Shown here: positions 11,106 to 23,400 of the stretch, piece after piece
How positions within the stretch are numbered: the first letter of the stretch is position 1
How the letters are laid out: each line of letters opens with the position of its first letter
Made by a program: the position numbers and the translations under genes
From: Larimichthys crocea
Lineage: Eukaryota > Chordata > Actinopteri > Sciaenidae
Direction of reading: 5' to 3'
Length of the DNA: 64,000 nt
Assembly: GCF_000972845.2 (NCBI RefSeq)
Contig: NC_040016.1
Location: 20,550,005 to 20,614,004, forward strand
The notes under the pieces: model-generated
What the model saw: the letters and a program-made list of their open reading frames with translations, nothing else
Told to the model about the DNA's origin: nothing
The model's database searches: none

Positions 11106-13400
11106 ATTGATATGAATGTTCTTTGATTGACCAGCTTGGAGAGATCACATAAACTTGGAGCGAGCAATAGTCACTTTTAGCCATCCAAATATTTCTTTTG
11201 TCTTGACACACACTAACTTTCACTCACATATATGAGTAAAATGCTGTCTTGCAACACAGGCAGGGTTGACAAAGCACAGTAGACTACGGTAATGAAAGTA
11301 TCTGCCTTTTTATCTGGTTTATTTTAGTCAATCAGTACGTTTTAAATATGCCAAGATCAGCTCAGGACATTACTATAAACACAGCCCCAAAAACCAGACT
11401 GAGATACATATGATAATCATTATTGATTCATCTTCCAGTGTTGGATTTCCTAGTAGTGGCTTCATGTATATCTGTTTCTCATCATCTTAGAATCTATTAT
11501 ATCTATACTGTTACGACCTTGGCTCGAATGGAAGCGACAGAAGGAAGGAAAGAGTTGGATCAGGGTTATAAAGTAAATAAAAGATCACAAAGAATAAACA
11601 AAGCAGTCGAAGTGGAGGTGGATCCGGTGATCGGATAGAAGGAATGAGTTGATTTGGAGCTTCCTGAAACAAAGAACAGAAGCCAAGTATACAAGAAACT
11701 ACATTAGTCATAACACATACATGCATACGTGGGATATCTTCTTGGCTCGTTGTTTTAGCAACGTTCGTACACTCAGTTGCCAGTTTGTTAGGTAATGATG
11801 TGGTCTGATACAACAGTTGTGCAATAAAACATTCCTTCATGATGATGCAGTGTTTTAGAGAAGGGTTGATTTAAAGTTTGCGGTTATTTTGGAAGCTGAA
11901 GTTAACTGAGAAGTGTTTCTAATAATTGCTCTGTCCTCATTTACAGAAATTGGGGTGGACAAATTATTGGAGACACGTCAACTGTGATCAATCAAAATGA
12001 ATTTTTGTGCAAAGTGACGCTATAATGTGGAAACAGGAAATGCCAAACCATCACCGCATATTGGAAGCAGACATCTAAACCATCATTAAGATTTAGTTGA
12101 AAGAGGACAAGGTGATTCTGAGTTTGACACATCGCAGATTCATTTTCTCCGATACGTTACTTCAAAAACAGACTCCGATAAATTTGTTCATTTGACACTT
12201 GTCGGGAAACACCGTCTTCTAATCTGCTTTCCCTGTGGACGATTCGCCGTATAAAGGAGATGAGAAAGGGGAACAAAAGAGAGAGGGAAGAGATGACAGC
12301 TGATGAAGAGAAGGATGGAAAGAGAAGAGAGTGAAGGCTGCTCTGCGGGGAAAAAAAAATGGAGGGAGAGGTGAAAGAGCGAGAAGCTGGCCTGCGAAAG
12401 AGAGAGAAGAGAAGCTGGGGGGCTCCACGAGGCCATGACCACAGGCTAAATGTGCAACAGATGCTCAGGGTGTGTGTGCGTGTCTGAGTTATAGGCTGTT
12501 TAGTGGCACCCCATGGCAACACAAGTTTATCTGCACATCGTATCTCTGACACCTCAACTCCTGGACGTTTTCCCCAAGGACCAACATCACTGGTCAAACA
12601 CAAAAAAACACACTTACACACAAATACACATGCAGCGTTTTACAGACACATGCTGTACATACGTTTTTCCATTAGACTTAAGGTTGGATTTGAAATATCA
12701 AAGTTGTGATAAGTCACATCTATGTAGGGCATTTTTGTAAAGTTAACTACACTGCCTTTTGTTCGTATCCCAGTGTCAGATAACCTTCTCGAAATAAATG
12801 GCCTTTGGGTTCGTCCCAGTTCTTCCTATCAAGAGCTTCAAGGAAAGTTTAAACACTAGTGTCATTTTCTACCAGGATACGAGGGGCATGCAGCAGTGAT
12901 AAAAGCCTCAATGCTTTGAACTGTCAAATCTTATTCTAATTTACAAGATAACACTTCACTTTGGAACATTTTCTTGGAGAGTATCATTTCTTGAGTGGTT
13001 TTTGCTCGATACATCAGAAGAATTTTGTCAAATGATCTCAACCCTATGGTGTTTTCTAAGAATGGAGAATAAAATCGAATCCTTAAATGCAAACAAAAGG
13101 TGTGTGTGACTGAGGACGAGACAAATATATTGGTATTTAATGTAAAACGCCTCACAAACAAGGCTGGTATGGAACCCATATGACCAAAATGTGACTCTAG
13201 CAACAAGTTTTCAGTGTTGGCAGTGAATGATTCATCAGATTCTTGTATGGTGATTGTTTACTTATTCTTTAATCAGACCTGAATTAGAAAACATTTCCAT
13301 CTCCATTCATTTCCTCTGATATTCCAACATGTTCTCACTCCCTATATGTCACATAGCCTACTGCTGCTTGGTCAGTGCTCATACGCTTCAGAATTTGACA
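11106..13400. other. Unique DNA, no gene seen
   Basis: No recognised repeat family or exon. The longest open frame (12157-12621, minus) reads through a purine-rich stretch and encodes a Ser/Phe/Leu-rich peptide, an artefact of composition. The block at 12240-12420 is strongly purine-rich on the plus strand. Confidence 0.45.
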
Positions 13401-13419
13401 CTGTAAATAACAACTAACC

Positions 13420-13690
13420 CTCTAACATTATTTCTGGACATTCCTCCTATCTTCCTGGACTATTTCCTGTTTCTCTACCCTCCCCTTGTGTTTCTGTCTG
13501 TCTTGTTTGTACGTCTTGTCCATCTCGCTGTATCTGTCCCACTCACCTGCCTGATTACCTAACCACCTGTTCCTGATTCACTAATCAATCACTGCAGTAT
13601 AAAAGACAGACTCTTCCTCACAGGTTCTGGTTTCTAATTTTCTGTCACTGTAGTGGTAATAAGTGCCATGGCCAACTTTGTGCCTTAGAA
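13420..13690 (+). mobile_element. Possible LTR or retrotransposon promoter fragment
   Basis: A pyrimidine-rich block with repeated CACCTG(C/T) words and CCTGATTCACTAATCAATCA leads into a TATA-like GTATAAAAGACAGAC at about 13599 and then TTCTGGTTTCT. This layout resembles 5' regions of fish LTR elements. I could not find matching TG...CA termini or target duplications, so the call is weak. A unique promoter is the alternative, but no coding exon follows. Confidence 0.25.
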
Positions 13691-13910
13691 ATATTGCTTG
13701 ACTGCTGGACTAACTTCTATGCTTCAGGAGAACCCTGTCAGCCATCCTCCTACTTGTCAGCTCAGGTGGTGGTAGTTGATGACTCTGCTAAAGCTGATGG
13801 CGGACGAAATGATGATGTTCGAACAGTTATATAGTGCAAGAACGGGTTCATGGGGTGCGGGAAGTCAGAATAACAAAGGCACCATTCAACCTGCTACATG
13901 TCAGGGTATC

Positions 13911-14193
13911 ATCAAGATCAGGGGTCTCCAAACTAATTTTCATCCCCTCACACAATAGTATATTCCGACGTGACTTTGCTCGTGATCAACTTCCGCACAA
14001 CTTTAACCGCAATTTTTTTGAAAACCCCATGCAACATCAGGCATTTTAGGCCGCAACTATTTCAAAAAAGGCCCGCGAAATCCTGGTGGGACTGATATCA
14101 TTTCCGGTTATAGACTGACCCCGGCCCCCCATCACAGAAAGGCAAGTTGATGTGGCCCGCACCGAAAAAAGTTTGGGGACCCCTGATCAAGAT
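13911..14193. mobile_element. hAT-like MITE with perfect 8-bp target duplication
   Basis: The 267-bp element (13919-14185) starts CAGGGGTCTCCAAACT and ends in the inverted partner of CAGGGGTCCCCAAACT, 15 of 16 matching. It is flanked by identical 8-bp ATCAAGAT (13911-13918 and 14186-14193). An 8-bp duplication plus CAGGG termini is the hAT signature. It carries no transposase. Bases 14001-14094 are the reverse complement of the left end of the element at 48485-49040, ending exactly at that family's CAGTCCCACC terminus. The element therefore either contains a truncated insertion or is chimeric. Confidence 0.85.
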
Positions 14194-14199
14194 GATAGT

Positions 14200-16255
14200 A
14201 AAGTTGTTATTTTAGGGTTGCAACATTACATAATGTTTTAGACAGACTAACTGTGCAAAGCCAAAGTCTAACAGTTGCTTTTTAATAGTGTAGTAAGAGT
14301 GATGCGAAGCAGCGTCCAGATAACAAGCTGTGCCTGTTATTGATTGGCTGATGGGGGTGCTTTGAAAACAGCAAGCTAATTGGTATGATGGAGCCAAGAC
14401 CCAACTGAAATATAGAAACATTACAGATGCTACCATTATTGTACATATGAATGCAATTTGTTTTCTAGCATTCAGTCTTATTTATGCACTTATCGCCAGT
14501 GCCCACAGTGAAACTCACTCGTATTTCACTATGGTTGCACCTGTAAGATTATAGTTGACAATTAAATTAAATGGAAACTGAATTGAAAGTGTTGATTGCA
14601 GTTAATCCAACAAGCAAAGGTCATTTAACGAGAGTTACATAGAGAACCTACATTACATTGTGTGGGTTGATGATGGTCACTCAAAAGAAGTCAACGTTGA
14701 TTTTTGGTTTCAGGCATGACAGGAAGAGCAATCCGCTCCATATTTAACTCTTTATACTACGTCACCTGACTTCGATGGCACGTCAAACTACATATACCTA
14801 ATGTGTCACAGTCTGAAGCTCAGGGCACCAATTAAGTGGCGGTATTTGATGAGTTTGTAGTGAGGACAGGCTGGATATTCACATATACTCAACATGCTGT
14901 ACTGTAGTGCTCTTGTATCTTTATTTCAGCATTGGATTAAAATGTATCTGTCACAGATTGCCTTTGATGACTTTTAAAACCTGAAGCCTGCTTTACAGTG
15001 CCAAGAGATAACTGCTGCTATACTATAATCATAAAAACTTCATTTAACAGTCTCATTAAAATAAAAAAAAAAGCACATTTAACATGCATAAAGTTATAAT
15101 CCAAACGCATTTGAACATTCACATGCACTTACACACACACACACATGCACACCTTGGACTGAAAGAGACACCCCGTCTTTAAAGTCATCCATCACTTGAA
15201 CCTTTGAAACAGATACACCCTGGAGAACAGTCGGCTGTGTTTATTTCCTGCCTTGATGTCTAAAGATAAAAGACAAATGTAAAAGAGCTGAAATTGACAG
15301 GTGCTCAGTTCTTACTAATGGGCCCTGAAGAGTAATGGCAGGCAGTGAAAAGGAATGGGAACCCCTAAGGTGAGTATATAGATAGATGTAAAGTATGTCT
15401 TTATGTTTTACGCATAGGCAGAAGAGCACACACAGACACAAAAGATACTAGCCCTCTCTAAGGCCTAAATATGCACAGTATATATTTAAAATCATGTGTG
15501 CACATGCAGAGATATTGATGTAACCTTCAAGAGAATGAGAGGGAAAAGGTTTTATTTGATAGAAAATGTGCCTGGTTTATGGATGCCAGATGCACCAATT
15601 TCAACATCTCAGAAACAGATGACCTACTGGGATTTTGGCACTAGTTTACCGAGTGTGGTGTGATAATCGGTGAACACCAAGGTGCTGAGAACACCTTCGT
15701 AATCACAGGTCTTAGAAGATACGCTCAAAAAGTGTAAAAAAAACATCAGGTCAGTCAAGGGCAACATTAAACCATTCACACCTGGGCTTTGCCACTGGAT
15801 GAGAAGTGCCTTTTAACTAGTGAGGCATCCAAATTTGGTTTATTTACTTCACGAATATATTAGTCTTAAGCATTCTTAGAAATCTGAATTCTCCGGTTGT
15901 AATTATGACTTGGACATAAACAGTTTTTACAAATTGGAAACTGGTAATTCCGGTATTATCTAAGGAAGTATGCAAAGAAATATAGTGCCAAAGCCCTTAG
16001 GTTTGTTACTAGCAACTGGAAGTAGAAAAAATACCTTCTTTTTTTTTTTTTTTTTACCAAAACCAGTGTCATGAGCCTATTAGCACAGTAACAGTGAGAA
16101 AAGTCGTTATAAAGGCCATGCGTCTGCCTGAACTTCCATATTTCTTTCCAAGTTTTCCCTTGTGCATGGTTCCTATATCCTTCTGAACCTTTTCCTCTAT
16201 TCATTCATATACACAAATTTCAATTTGAATATCATATCATTGTTTACCTCTAAAA
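14200..16255. other. Unique DNA with short homopolymer tracts
   Basis: No gene or clear mobile element was recognised. A T17 run lies at about 16040-16056 and a short (CA)n run at about 15131-15145. The frames at 14212-14436 and 15956-16204 (minus) have no recognisable features. Confidence 0.45.
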
Positions 16256-16261
16256 CATGAA

Positions 16262-16675
16262 TATGAAGCCATTTTCAAAAAAATGGGCAAAGATGTCATC
16301 AGTGGACCTGAGGAGGGCTGATGCTTGTTTGCTCAAAGAAACCACCTGTAATGGCATCCACCTGTCAGTCAAAGTGTCCACGCTCTTAATCCTGCATAAC
16401 TTTAAGCCTTAATATAATGTGAACAGGTGAGTTGTATATAAATTCACCCTCAGTACAGTTGTCATGAACGGGGAAATTAGCTACAGAGACCAAAACTGTT
16501 TTTTGTACCAGGCTGTAAACATGTTTATTTCTGCTGTGAAGTTGGACATTTGAACATGGGGACTTATGGAGACTGACTCACTTCTGGAGCCAGCCTCGAG
16601 TGGACGATTGAGGAACTGCAGTTTTCTCCACTACTGCATTGGCTTCACTTCACAGCCGTGAGGTTGCTGCTTGAT
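16262..16675 (+). mobile_element. Dispersed non-coding repeat, family B
   Basis: This matches a minus-strand copy at 61811-62215. Bases 16449-16572 are identical over 124 bp to 61844-61967 reverse-complemented, while both flanks diverge. The body runs from GGGCAAAGATGTCATCAG through CCTGTAATGGCATCCACCTG to the TTGGCTTCACTTCACAGCCG region, which recurs at 5258-5362. No ORF or Pol III box is visible. I know similar sequence as an abundant teleost repeat but cannot assign a class. Confidence 0.65.
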
Positions 16676-18405
16676 TTAATATCAGCCTTCTGATCTTAAC
16701 CCAACAGAGACCTCTGTGATGCAGAGCTGCAAAACGTGTGATGTGAGTAATGTAGTCAAGTCAGCATCAATCAAGATCATCTCCAGCAATGTGTTGAATC
16801 CTCACCTTAAACACTTCATCCTGTTCAGAGAGTGTTTTTCTCAGAATTAGCCAAGCGAGGCTCATTTGTCTCACTCTGCTTGTTGCTTAAGCTCAGCTAC
16901 TGGCCCTCGTGACCCTGATAAGGACAAGCAGAAAATATATGGATAGATGGATTTATTTATATTTTATTCTATATTCTCATTGTGCTGGAACAATACAACT
17001 GTATTCAAACATGGGTCTTCTTTTTGTTATTTTGGCCATCATTCCCATTCTCTGGGAACATGTCTATGCTAAAACAGAGCCCGACACTGCAGGAACGCAA
17101 ACAGTTGGACGGTTACACAAGTTTACACAAGTTTAAAAAACTCCCTGGTTTTATTGCTCATTTGGAAGTTCTGAGTTAATGATGATGTCTGTTTGGCACA
17201 TCTCTTAGACTGACGTTTAATTTACCGTATTAAGTATGGTATGTGCACACAGGTTTTAGATGTCATGAGGGATCTTCACTGACATTTCAAATGTATTTAC
17301 TTGGGTTTTAAATCTAAATATGAGGTTTTAGATATTATGATTGTACTGGAGTTTGTTTACAACCTGTGTGATTGTCTGACTGCTTGTTTTCCCATGGAGC
17401 CCTGTTGGATTATGTGTTCTTGTATACTGCTAGAGCTCAGCAATTAACTTCATAAAGCAGTATGAGTAAAAGGTATTCATAATAGTAACGATAAGCAAAA
17501 CTAGGCCCCAAACTTGTAAAAAAAAAATGGAATTTTCCATAAAATTCGTGCTGTCATGGCACTAAAGGTGAATGCCACGTTTAGTACCTGCCTACCAAAC
17601 AAACCAATGTGCCCGCCATGTATTCATTATCCAAAGGGACCAATAAAAACATGTTATTTTCTCGTCAGAGATGTATGGAACAAATCAGATCCTCGGTGCG
17701 GTGACTCAGTTCATGCTGGATGGGAAGCGGAGCTCCCATGGAGTCTCCCAACCCAGATTCCTCTTGTGTCGACAAAACAAGCTTGACTCAATCATCTCAG
17801 CGGGAAATAAAGGGGCATCACGCAACACTCTCAACACAGGTTTCATGACAAGAGCAAAGAGGGGAACAAAGATACTGCATGCTGTTCCGAAGTCGGGAGA
17901 AACAAACAAGCTTGATGTAATCATTTTAGCAGCAGGAGTGCTGCTGCGTGCAGAGTTTCCTACGCTTAAGGGTGCACAGACATCCAACCACCATGCATTA
18001 ATACAGCAGCAAACAAGCCAGCCTGAAATGTATTAGATGTTTCAAAGTGAAATGATTAGACTGATTAGTTTTGCGTTGTAGCAAGTAATATAATCTAAAA
18101 AACGAAGTGCTTTTTTATTGCGATTATGGCTGTAACAGTATGAAACTCGGCAGTCAGCTGGTATGCAGTAAAGGTATTGTTTGTCAACCAGTGATTTCAT
18201 AGTTCATATAACTGAGCAGAGAAATAGTCGTAACATGTCTGTGGCTGTCTTAGTGGAGTTATTGATCCATTATTGATATGATAAAATTGTCTGAAAAACT
18301 AGTATCATACTGCACATCACATATGATGCATGCACAAATACATGTTTGTTAATTGGTGACTTCAAATTGTCCATAAACATGAATGTGAGCATGAGTGATT
18401 GTCTC
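16676..18405. other. Unique DNA, no gene recognised
   Basis: A 121-codon open frame (17671-18036, plus) contains two similar segments built around AACAAGCTTGA (near 17778 and 17905), 3'-followed by AATCAT. This suggests an old local duplication, not a gene. I see no splice signals or known domain. Confidence 0.4.
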
Positions 18406-18409
18406 TATG

Positions 18410-18710
18410 TGAGTTTTTTTCTCCACTTTAAGGGCACACATTATGGATTTCATTACATTTTCTCCAATAAAATTACTCCCTATAGGGAACTTTTTTGATT
18501 TTCTTCCACTGGAAGGGCATTCCAGGAGGCACTGCATCATATTTTGTTCACTTTAAGTGCACCCATTAGTGCAATTCATTGCATTTTCACCAAATAGGGC
18601 CATCCAAAAGATTATTTTAACATGTTTTCTCCACTTTAAGGGCACCTGTTAATGGACCATCACATTTCTTCCAATGAAAGGGCACCCTAGTGGGTGCTTC
18701 ATGATTTTTC
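18410..18710 (+). repeat. Degenerate minisatellite, unit about 41 bp
   Basis: Seven related units begin near 18421, 18461, 18504, 18547, 18588, 18629 and 18668. They are built on a core like CTCCACTTTAAGGGCAC, followed by a T-rich segment with CATTGCATTTTC. Spacings are about 39-43 bp. Identity between neighbouring units is low, so the array is old. Alternating units look more alike, which suggests an 82-bp higher-order period. No coding potential. Confidence 0.65.
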
Positions 18711-19853
18711 AGGTTCTTCATGGAAATGATGGTTAGAACAGATATGGTTGGACACAGGATGCTGCAGAGAAAGACATCATGTAGCTTTTATTAAAAATAC
18801 CCAGCCAAACTTTGATTTCTTAGCACAAAAGATTGACTTGTTTCAGTGCTGGTAGTGGGTCTGTTGAGCACACACGCACAAACATGACTGCAGGTGCACC
18901 ATGTGTTGTTGGTTTGATCTGAATGTTGAACTCGACTCTTAAACACAGAGAGCTTAAAAACATGCATTCTTTCGCATGGGTCACTGCCTTCTCTGTCCGT
19001 CTTTTTCTGGATATCGCTGGTTCTGCCATCTGGTCTTATCGCTCACTGCCTATTTCTCCTTTTCTCGATGACTGTTTTATTTTCTGTTTCTCTGTTTTCC
19101 TGCCGTCTGTTCTCTCTTTAACCTTGGCTGTTTTCCAGCCCATAATGTTCCTCCCTTCATAAGTTTACGGGGTCATTTCTGTACTGTCTGTCTTTGATCT
19201 TCTGGTGTTTATTGTCGTCATTTTCACTTTGGACATGATCATGATTTGAATCGTTGTTTCTGCTAGCAAAGTTATTATATGAGGTCAAATCTATATTTGA
19301 TGACCTTATCAGAAATGGGGAGTGTTTTTATTTTATTCTCGTTACAAAGTGTGGGATGATAACTGTTGACCTATGGAAACAGGACTACTGTTTTGTCCTG
19401 CACTCTCCCAACTCACATGTCATATCAAAAGAACACATGCAGAAATATTCAAACAGATTCTGATCATGCTGATGGCTTGTTTAAGTAGTCACCATGTCAG
19501 ATTGTTTGAAATATTATAAATAGTTTAACATTCTCGTGTTTTCTGTTGGTTATCAGTATTTGAAATATGACAAGACTGCATGATGGAGAGAAGTTTTTCA
19601 AGTGAAACTTTAAAATCATACTCACTCATTTGATTTGAAAGCTCATTTAAACAAATCATATTACTACTCAAATGACTAGTTTACCTCACTTAAGAATTTT
19701 CTCGTGAGATGAACCGAGGTTTTTAATAGAATAAATATCGAAAGTAAATTATATTGAAGTTCTAACCTGATATTAAGTTCTTTCCCAACGTTAAAGTAAA
19801 CAGTGAGTCACTGCGTAACTTGGTTGGATTATTGAATATTATTAAACTTGTGT

Positions 19854-19856
<3 letters not shown>

Positions 19857-19902
<46 letters not shown>
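19857..19902 (+). repeat. (CA)23 microsatellite
   Basis: An uninterrupted CA run of 46 nt. Smaller (GA)n and (CA)n runs follow at about 19979-19993 and 20034-20052. Frames reading CVCVCV or HTHTHT across it are artefacts. Confidence 0.95.
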
Positions 19903-19907
<5 letters not shown>

Positions 19908-20059
19908 GAATAATAGTGCAGGTTTAAAGGGCTCCCATAAAAGCAGCAGATTAAAACCAGCATCAACATAAGAACATGAGAGAGAGAGAGAGACAGCTGG
20001 AGAACTAACTACTGGGCAAAAAATTGTGGTATTACACACACACACACACACGTTTACAT

Positions 20060-22600
20060 CATATCCATGATTACAGACATAGGCATGCATTCAGACCCAC
20101 ACACGCTCAGTGACTGTGTGTATAAAAATGATCCAGATGTCAGAGCTGGTCAGAGAGGTCTGCAGAGAACATGAAGTGTGTGTGTGAAGGTGTTTCAGTG
20201 AGAAAACTTGCACTCATATGGAAGCAAACTAGTTAATTAATGTTCAACGTAATTACAAAGCACACCTTAATTTAAGTGTTGTTGTGCAGGTTTTACGAGG
20301 CTCAACTCGACTGCTGCGTTTCACAAACTTTATGTCGTTTTTCTACTGTTGGTCGGCGTCCGTTGTTTTCTGTGTGCGGCTGAACAACATGAGACTCTAT
20401 CATCGGATTCTTGACATTTGTTATTAATACTAATAGATTTTCGTTCATACCATGTGCAGACGGCCCTGAAATGAACATACAGTATATAAATACATACGCT
20501 TGATATTTCATCTTACAGTACCAACATATCAAACACACAGGGACTACTCGATCATAACAAAATCTCAACTTCTCCTCAAAACATTATTAGTGATGTAGTT
20601 AGTGTCATCTGGAAAAAATCTGCAGCCTCATAAATGTGTGCATTTTTCCCCCACATTACAGCATGTCCTGTCATTTATTTAAGAAAACATTTTATCATGG
20701 CATGTTGTGTACGTCTGATTTTAAAAGGAGAAGCAATATTTCGGGTCGTCGACAGAGAACATGAGGAAATCTGTGTCCGTCTCCTTCGAGTTCCCCCGAC
20801 CGCCAAACCACTCCGATAATGTGTCACATTTTCAATGAAGACCCATGGAAAACATTCACACACTAAATAGTTCCATCCATTAAAAAAACTGCATGAGCAG
20901 AATCGGGTGCTTTTGACTGGGAACCACCAGGACTCACAATACATTAGTATTTTATAAGAAGCAAAGAAAACAATGATATTAACTGATGGTGCAGGTAACC
21001 CTGTCGGTATTAGCAGCCGTGATTTCAGTGAGACATGACTGTAATGCAAATACAGAAATGTTCATAGTTATCACCTGCGTGCAGTAGGAGTATATAAGAA
21101 TAATCTCTTGGATTATTTTGATAACTCTAACCCTTTATCGGATGAGGAAACATATACGATAACTTCCACAGGTGCCTCAAGTCGCTCAGTGAAGGAGCAG
21201 AATCACGTGACTTTCTCCAGCCAATCAGTGAATGTCAGGCTATGTCACAGGTGGTGTTGCTATGGCTTCAATTGGATCATAACAGGAAGTAGCCTCTTAT
21301 GAATCAGTAGGCATAATGTAGTCTCTCTTTTTTTTTCTTTCTATTTTATGACTACATTCCAAAAGATGACACACATATGAGATATTATTTTCTGTGACCA
21401 CCTTATGAGTCACACACATGTTCCTGCCAATAATGTTGAAGAATCCTAAAAATTCAATTATCCATGTTATCCGGGTACATTGTGCTCGAGGCTTCCTCAT
21501 CATCTACAGTACTTGAAGCCAAACTTGAGTTTCAGAACCTTTTGATAAATATTTTGAAGAACTCTGTGACCCAACACAAGTTCTATAATTACTGAGTCAT
21601 AACAGCATAATGATTCATTCCATGGCAACAATCATTTTCAAAAGCAGGTGCACTTTTTTTTCCCCATTTGATTAAGTAACAAATATCATGAAGTGCTGAA
21701 ATATTCCCTGAAGGATGCCGCCCTCTGCTGCTCAGTGATGAGCGGTGCACGTTGACTCTTTCAGTCCAGGGCTCTAATTAGTCCATTATTATTAAAATAA
21801 ACTTTAAATTCTTAATTGCAGAGACCCCCACTGACATAATTCATTCATTGGCTGCTAAAACTGAACCAATACAATATAATACTTAACCCCAAGCCTTATA
21901 CTAAATTCAATTTCAAGCCTAAAGCCTCAAACAGAACACCCTAACAGAACCGGACAGAAGTAACACCGAGAGATAAAAGAGCTGAAACACAGACGAGTTG
22001 ACGATGCTGACCCAGCATCTTGAAATCTCAGAGAGATATAAAGCATCATCGACTCCAGGGGTGCTCAGAAGTTTTAAGGGGGCCAAACTGAAACTTAGTG
22101 ATGGGTCAGGAGGCAAAAGCAAACACCTTGTGTTGTGTTGTTAAGCTGCAGAATGCTCTGAGGAACCTAAGTTTCATTAATTGACTGACTACCTGTGCAA
22201 AGAATCGCTCTACCCTCCATGCTCCTCTTATGAAAAATAATAAATAATTAAGGATCAGTTAGGATAAACAGTATTTTCATCTCACAAAAATAACAACCAC
22301 ACTTCTCTTAAAGGTACAGTGAAGCTCATGTCCTGTAAACCTGTTCTTTTTATTTATTAATGACAAAGGTGTCCAACAGATGGCGGTGTTGTCTGAATAT
22401 TTCTCCAGTTCCAAGTCTTAGAACTTCTTTCTACAGAATGCAGTTTGTCTGATGATTGATTAATTAATTAATTTCATTTATATAATGTTGTTCATGTTTT
22501 CATTCATATTTAATATTAGAATCTGCTGCTCTTGAATAACTCACAAACCCTCTCCTTACATCAGGTTTGTGTCCCTGATAAAACTGGCCTGTTGTCACAA
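20060..22600. other. Unique DNA, no gene recognised
   Basis: About 2.5 kb with no clear repeat family. Open frames of 61 codons (20634-20819, plus) and 124 codons (20675-21049, minus) overlap on opposite strands and show no known motif. The first reads like plausible protein near its end, but there is no splice or homology support. Confidence 0.4.
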
Positions 22601-22613
22601 TAAGTGTTCCTTG

Positions 22614-22636
22614 TATAGTATAGTATAGTATAGTAT
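22614..22636 (+). repeat. (TATAG)n microsatellite
   Basis: More than four tandem copies of the pentamer TATAG. A short (GA)9 run lies nearby at 22855-22872. Confidence 0.9.
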
Positions 22637-23345
22637 TGCAGATTTACTAGTACCCTGCTATCTCTGAGTTTTCTATTCCCAGGCTAACACGCTAAAACAT
22701 CCACCTCGACGTAGGTGCACTGAATGTGTAATGACTTTTATAAAGTCATCATATAATAAAGTCCTCAGAACTTTTCAAGGTCCCATGAATGTCCCATGAA
22801 TCTACTACAAGCAGAGTTGAAGATTTCTTACCTTTATGCGATAGGACAGCTGAAGAGAGAGAGAGAGAGAGAAATGCATGCAGCAAAGGAAAGACTTTGA
22901 CTTTGACTACATAACTACACTTGAGACAGTAACTAGTTCACAATCAGTTGAAGTGCAACTCATAAGGACTCTGTGTACATGCACGGCTTGCCTTGTAATT
23001 TTGAGTTTAATTGCTCTTGTATAGTTTCTACTTCTATTTTCATTCTTATTTTTCTAATTAATTAAAACTGTACTTTCTGTCCCTGTGCTGCTGAAACACA
23101 CTCATCATATGGTATCGAGTATGCAGAGCATGCAGCTTCATGAATTTGCTGCACTCCTGTTTAACATGGTGAATGTAGACAGTGGTGCTCACCTGCAGCC
23201 ACCAGCCAGCTCGAACCTGTTGGTCCTTTTTATCCGAGGACATTTCTCCCATCAATGTTTTATCTCTGAACAGGATGAACTGGTTTGTTTTCTGAGTGAC
23301 GACTGGCCTCGAACACTAACAGGTGAGAATCAGAAAAAAAAAACC

Positions 23346-23400
23346 CTGCTCCAATGTCAGCAACTGTATTTTATATGCAGCTGCTGACATTGGGTCGCAG
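23346..23400 (+). other. miRNA-like hairpin
   Basis: CCAATGTCAGCA (23351-23362) and TGCTGACATTGG (23382-23393) form a perfect 12-bp stem. It continues inward after one A-C mismatch with CTGTAT pairing ATGCAG (one G-T). It continues outward after a 2-nt bulge with CTGC/GCAG. The result is a roughly 55-nt hairpin with a tiny loop. It resembles a short pre-miRNA or a palindromic transposon relic. I do not recognise a known miRNA seed. Transcription is unknown. Confidence 0.45.

Noticed and set aside
12157..12621. 154-codon open frame, minus strand
   Set aside because: The Ser/Phe/Leu-rich peptide comes from antisense reading of a purine-rich tract.
17671..18036. 121-codon frame with two similar internal segments
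   Set aside because: The duplicated AACAAGCTTGA segments are short, and no splice signals or homology were seen.
18410..18710. Regularly spaced repeats as a CRISPR-like array
   Set aside because: Units are adjacent and degenerate with no unique spacers, and the DNA is clearly eukaryotic.
20634..20819. 61-codon frame reading plausibly protein-like near its C-terminus
   Set aside because: It is overlapped by a longer open frame on the other strand and has no known motif; chance cannot be excluded.
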